From Manduca sexta (lineage: Eukaryota > Arthropoda > Insecta > Lepidoptera > Sphingidae): a DNA stretch of 64,000 nucleotides. Every line of letters begins with the position of its first letter. Position 1 is the first letter of the stretch. The stretch spans positions 1,054,001 through 1,118,000 of the forward strand of contig NC_051129.1 in the NCBI RefSeq assembly GCF_014839805.1. Direction: 5' to 3'. This document shows positions 58,561 through 64,000 of this stretch, one piece after another. The notes below the pieces were generated by a model, which was not told the DNA's origin, searched no databases, and was given only the letters and a program-made list of their open reading frames with translations. The position numbers and the translations under genes are program-made.

Positions 58561-61500
58561 GGTGTCAATTTGCCGTATTTTGTAAAAAAGGACATTAATT
58601 GCTCTTTTAAGAAGTAATACCGTGCCGAGTTTTGCAATTTTACTTTATAATCAGAGTTATCGCCCATTCACTCTTGAATTATTGATATTATTTAACTTAA
58701 ATAAGAAGCGTTAAAACGCCGATTAAAGGAGCTTTTCACGTCATCATAATTGAAATGTTAAATTATTAAACATAAATTATAAAATAACAATAAATTAAGT
58801 TTTGTTCCTTGTTTTTATCCGCAATTTAAACACGATCTCAATTTTATGAACAATGGTGGTTGTTGCTAAAATTGGCTAACACGGTAAACACTATTGTACT
58901 ATAATGTAAATACTGTTGGAATATGAATAGCAGTTGATAGTGAACACCTGTTCGCGTATTGCCATAACTTATATTGATTTAATAGTTCTGCTACATATTC
59001 AATAGATGGCGTTGATTACTGGAATTGAATATTGGAAGTTACGAGCATATCAGCGTCGGTTTTGAATCTCTGATGAAACGACATGCGCTGGAGGCTAACA
59101 CTAGATCTATTTGTAATTTCTTGATTTTAAAACATAAATTAAACTCTTTGTTAGTTCTTTTACTCTTCTAGGCTGTACTAGCCTCTTATGTTGGTCGCTC
59201 TACGAGTTTCATAAAATTTATCTTCGCCACAGATAGGATATACTTAGTATTTAACCAAAAAACACAAACATGTATGTCTTTGGAGTGCTTTGAATTAAAG
59301 ATTTATTCAATTTTGTCACATTGTTTTTATCACAATAATCCATTTCCTACAAAGGCTATTGGATTATATTGGGTTTATATACCTGTGGTAGGTTGAAGTA
59401 CCTATAGCCAAGAACTGGACATTAAGAGACCTGTACCAATAAATGTATTCAATATTTAAATTGGCATTGTTTTACGACTTTCTTCTTTACATTTAATTGG
59501 TACTTAAAGCTTTATTATTTAACTGACGTGGACAGCGGAGTAAGAAGCAGTCTATTTAAAAAATGTAGAGTCACTATCAAACGACCGACGTTTTTGTCTA
59601 AAAAGCATGAATGTGAGATAAACTACAATTCTTCTGTGCTTGAACACGTGTATTATTTGACATTTTAATACAATAAAAACTTAGCACTCAACGACACCGG
59701 TTCCACGTAATATGCATCAATACACTCTTTCATTCCTCATTCGTTCACCACAGTCACTCATTCTGTTTGGATACGCACAGCACAAAAAATCCCACATGAA
59801 TGTAAACACTTTGTTGTGATAAAAAGGCATCAAATATACATGCCACCCCATTTGTAGATTTGTAGATCAGACGTTGCTAATTAAGCAAGCTGGGTAATGT
59901 CGGAGTACGTGACTGCTCTACTGATTCAATTAAACACATCGACTGTTATATTGTGCAGCGAGGGAGATACACACTGTTTAAATACAGTGAGAATTTGCGG
60001 TAAGCTCACGTCTGTTCGCTAGGGGTTAAGCAGAGATGTTAAACTTACAATCTACAGTACGACGAGTGTATTTTGTCACTAGTTAAGTATTTTCCCGGAA
60101 TGAAAAGTAATCTATAGTACTCAGGAGTAATGTAGCTTCCTATTAGTGAAAAAAAAATCAAATTTGGTTTAGTATTTTCTGAGATTAGTGCATTCAATAA
60201 AACAAACTCTTCAGCTTTATATGTGTATAGATGATAGGGTAATGTGTCCGAAGAAAGCCCGGTACCTAACAAGTCCCAGCATTCCTAATTTTTTGTATTG
60301 TAATATAAATACACACAACAATCTTTTGTTAGGTCTTTTATTTATTTTTATTTGTAGTGATACATTCAATAAGCAAGTGCGTACAAATTTACGATTACTT
60401 ATAACCAAATACTTTGATACATTTCGAACTGGCGTGCGTCTTTTTTTAATAAAAAACATTGAGTGAGTACTCCATTAATCCATAACAATCCACAATCAGT
60501 TACTCAGCAGAACACACTGGAGCAGTAATGAGGCGGTTCACACCGGTATCAAGCATGCTAATTTCATTAGTCACCCAGTTTCATCACGTCTCGCGCTCGT
60601 TAACCGGGAGTCTTACAAACTGAGGGTGTCGGATTTGATATTAGCTAATCAGGCAAAACAAGAATCTTGTCATTTGTAACGTACTAGCGTATGCTATAGA
60701 TCCGACAGCAAAAATCTATAGTAATTGAAATCCACTTACAGATCCTGCTAAGAAAAAATCTATTTATGAAATCATAAGAACTCCATAGTATTTCCACTGA
60801 CATTACACCTCTAAGGATAAGTCCAAAAATAAAAAAAGAGAAATAAAAAAATCCAGGCAAAAAACTTAGACCTAGTCAATTCAATACTTAGTCCACACAG
60901 TAAAACAAGGAATCAGAGTTACAAAAAGTATATCTAACAACAGAGGTTAATATTCGTGATGAAAATAGACAAATTGATGATATCTCAGGTTCTCGCATAC
61001 AAGATCCCTACCATCATGGCCAAAAAGACATAATACAAATGTTTCCTTCTAAAGTCCATTTTGATAGTAACCAACACCGCTGGCGCGTCCGCATTGCGTA
61101 CGACGCGTTCATAACAAAGGCTTCCTAATACTAAGATCAAAGATGTTACAGAAGTCGTTCAATTTGCAGTTTCCTTTTGTCAGAGTTTGATTTAGGCCTG
61201 GCCTCCACGATTATAGTTTCCTTTGTCTAGTGCGTGTAACGTGTACCAGGAGATCTTGGGTACAATTTCGAGAAAATTATCTGTAAAATTTGAATCAAGT
61301 TCTATAATGATAAGTTCATTCATGATTGTTTTTTTTTTATGTATCTACACTGATTACTATGATATTTGTTGGTCTATTTGCGTGATTCCTTTTTTATTTG
61401 GTAAAGTATGCGAAGTGGTCCCATTTACAACGTATGCTTTAGGTTCATTTATTTAACAGATTTATTCAGATAAACTTACTCGGGATTAGATGTCCTAGAA

Positions 61501-62676
61501 GTTATTGACGTTAAGCAGACAGTAATATATAATATGATAAATTGTATCAATATTTGTTGACCAATTGGGCTGATTCCACATTTGAAAAAGATAAACGTTG
61601 GCGACTATGACATTTTAGAAATATTGTCTGATGGCGATTAAACATTTTTTTTTATTCAATTGAATTAATGACACGACTGCTCTTATACTTTAGGCACACT
61701 TCCCGTTAGAAATACAAATAACTTCACTCATACCCTGAGACATTTGATGTTAATTTCCAATGCACAGTAATAACGCTCTGTTAACTTCGCTTGATAATGA
61801 TTAGAACTATGTATAACGTGAGATGTTAAGAGGCAAATCGAACAAGTCTAAACAGCGGCGAGTGTTAACGAGAAGTCTCTTAATACGTCATTACGTTCAT
61901 CGAGATTACCGATGTGTTTTTACTAAACGTTTTTTCCGATCCAGGGTTGTCAACTAAAACAGTTTTAATATTTATTTTGTTCGAGCGCGCCTCTTCCGTT
62001 TTATAATCTTGTATTTCTTCCATTAAGTGTCTAAATTCTTAATTCAAACTTGAAAAAGAACTTGGAACATATCACATACGTGAAAGTCTTTTTTCAGCCT
62101 TATTTTTTCTAGGCCAAGATAACTTTGTGAAACAGAATTTGTAGCCAACAGGTAAACGAGCGCTTCAAGCTCTCTAGCAAATGTACAAGTGCCAGAAACT
62201 AGTTCAAGGCGACGTTAATCCGCTGAGCCATCATGTCTTAACGATGTAAATTAGACAACTTTTTTCTAAAAAAGTATAGCTCTTAGTGTAAAACCTTTTT
62301 GGAATGTTTCAAACACATTAGGATCTTGATATGTGTAACAATATTTTGATTGCATAAGCCATGAAACAAGTAAGATCATCTTATGTTAAGTAAAAATTGC
62401 CTGCAAATTCCTACAATACCAAAAGGAACAAGAAAGGGTTACGTTGGCTAAGATAGAAATACATTGGGAGAAGAATGGGTGTGTTTGAGCTTCTATAAAT
62501 CTTCCTCAATATGATACGCTAAAGGAAGCTTACTTCACGTTAATTTCCTGTTGTACAGAAAAAGAAACAGGTGCCTCGGTCCAGGGGACCCTTTTTATAT
62601 TGAAGAATGTAAAAAAGACAAATATTCTGTCAACATCATGACTCTCAAAATTTCAATGATTTAATATTTACTTTAC
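58561..62676. other. Spacer, nothing supported
   Basis: About 4 kb of AT-rich DNA. Several open frames of 60-92 codons (for example 60188-60466 and 60217-60459 on opposite strands) have no motif or codon pattern and look like chance. Confidence 0.5.
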
Positions 62677-63005
62677 TTAAGGTGGTAGCTCAAGGTCCAT
62701 TTTCATACATTTTGTTTCGGCTTTAATCTGGGTAACTAAACAAGTATTGGCAAGTAAAGAATTTAAATTCACGTCTAGTTAGTGATTAGTTCTCGCAGTT
62801 GAGAAAAATGTAAAAATAATTAATAATCATGGATATTTCGGCCTTTAAAATTTCGTCATATTAAATTTTAAAGGCCGAAATATCCATGATTATTAATTAT
62901 TTTACGTTTTTCTTCAACTGCGAGAACTAATCACTAACTTGTTTAGTTACCCAGATTAAAGCCGAAACAAAATGTATGAAAATGGACCTTGAGCTACCAC
63001 CTTAA
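62677..63005. mobile_element. Foldback element F, copy 2, right arm internally deleted
   Basis: The left end is TTAAGGTGGTAGCTCAAGG and the right end is its reverse complement, CCTTGAGCTACCACCTTAA. The body is the same palindrome as at 44983-45348, with the loop CGTCATATT and a fully matched inner stem (GGATATTTCGGCCTTTAAAA). The right arm lacks about 35 bp (the AGACGTGAATTTAAATTC region) that the left arm keeps. TTAA borders at 62677-62680 and 63002-63005. Confidence 0.85.
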
Positions 63006-63446
63006 TACACAAATCCTTGAACTAATTGGTAAGAAAACACGCACCAGGCATCGGATGCGTGGCAGCCCTACGTCGGTGATGGCTCGTTATCGGGTCTCTA
63101 ATTCTGCCATTGATTTATATCTACACGAGGTGCGGGTGGCAACCCTTACCACTGACAGTACATGACTACTTTGACGTTAAAGGCACCCACTCGATTCTAA
63201 GGCTTTGTAATATGGACTTTGTGTTCTAAGGCATAAAGTATTTCTAATTCTGAATTAACGCTGCATTGAAACTTATCTTGACAAGTCACTGTACTGAACT
63301 AAAATATGTATAACAGTCCAAATATTTAATTATGGCCAATGTTATTGGATAAACACCGGCTGAATTCACAACGCGTTTCGAGTCGATCTAGTGTCACTAC
63401 CGAACTATGATAAAAACCTGGCGAATCTTAGTACTACTACCCCGTA
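63006..63446. other. Non-coding stretch
   Basis: No gene or repeat recognised. Confidence 0.45.
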
Positions 63447-63745
63447 CATACTGCCCTCTGGTGAGAGGCCTTCTCTACTATCGAGAGGGATTTTCAACCT
63501 AAGTACGAACTTCACACACCTTAGAAAATCTTATAAAGTATTCTCGGGTATGTAGATTTCCTCACGATGTTTTCTTTCACCGTGAAAGCAAACGATAATA
63601 TAAAAAATACACGCGTAAATTCGAAAAGTCATTGATAAGCGCTTGGGCACATATGCACAACTTTTTGAAACTCTAGAGTTTCGAACTTGCAGCACTTTGT
63701 CTCAGCACTGCGTTCCATTCCCAACTGAACTGTCGTCCACTCGTG
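63447..63745 (-). repeat. Dispersed repeat family A, diverged copy 6
   Basis: Reads TACTATCGAGAGGGATTTTC, then AACTTCACACACCTTAGAAA, TTTCCTCACGATGTTTTCTT and, far upstream in the element, GTTTCGAACTTGCAGCACTT. It is the most diverged copy and keeps the longer 5' extension also seen at 19818-20135. Confidence 0.55.
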
Positions 63746-64000
63746 TTGTATATTAGCTAATCAACAATATACATGAAAATAGTAAAGTACGTACAAACTC
63801 GTAGTAAGGGCATCGTCGGACCACCGGCACGGATTACCGACTGTGGGATTACGTTCCGCCGATTCGTGGGTTCGATGCCCGTGATAATGGCGGATTACCG
63901 CGGGAAAATCAAGAAAACTCTAATGGATTGGACGCGCCGCGTTTGTTTTGTCCGCGGCCCGAACATTCACTGCTCTGGGAATATGTTCATGCTTGTAAAT
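63746..64000. other. GC-richer end of window
   Basis: Contains GGATTACCG repeated (63831, 63891) and a B-box-like GGGTTCGATGCCC without a matching A-box. Possibly SINE debris. No gene recognised. Confidence 0.35.

Noticed and set aside
1..64000. CRISPR arrays, operons, riboswitches or other bacterial-type systems
   Set aside because: The sequence is eukaryotic, with spliced netrin exons and insect retroposons; no regularly spaced direct repeats of CRISPR type were seen.

Overview
The window is AT-rich, repeat-dense DNA from an insect, most probably a moth or butterfly. The evidence is long introns and spacers, an R1-clade non-LTR retrotransposon with the organisation of the silkworm SART/TRAS group, and dispersed repeats of a kind I associate with Lepidoptera (the 'GTGGTGGACTA' LINE/SINE tail, a tRNA-related SINE, several small foldback or MITE families). 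The only host gene I can support is the 3' part of a netrin, on the + strand.

Layout. 1-2960: GC-rich, 5'-proximal part of an R1-clade retrotransposon on the - strand (5' UTR, frameshifted ORF1/gag with zinc knuckles, first 53 codons of ORF2, joined by an overlapping TAATG stop-start). 2961-37925: about 35 kb without a recognisable host exon, probably the large intron upstream of the first visible netrin exon; it holds a 5'-truncated R1-clade reverse transcriptase fragment (17156-18463, - strand) and many SINE, LINE-tail and MITE copies. 37926-47027: six netrin coding exons. 47028-47370: netrin 3' UTR with a 21-bp minisatellite and an overlapping pair of poly(A) signals. 47353-64000: gene-poor spacer with repeats and no coding region I can defend.

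The netrin exons join with consistent phases (1,1,1,1,2) and GT-AG borders. They encode the second and third laminin-type EGF modules (eight cysteines each), a short linker, and a complete C-terminal NTR domain with all six cysteines, ending in TAG at 47025-47027. The N-terminal laminin domain VI and first EGF module are not in the part I could recognise and are probably to the left of the window. Netrin is a secreted axon-guidance ligand.

The most unusual material is non-coding. A 366-bp, almost perfect palindrome lies inside a netrin intron (44983-45348). A second copy lies at 62677-63005. Both are bounded by TTAA and have about a 9-nt loop, and the copies differ at their tips by substitutions mirrored on both arms. 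Another foldback-like family shows 9-bp target duplications in three copies, one of them 35 bp upstream of a netrin splice acceptor. A coding exon has two in-frame splice donors 15 nt apart.
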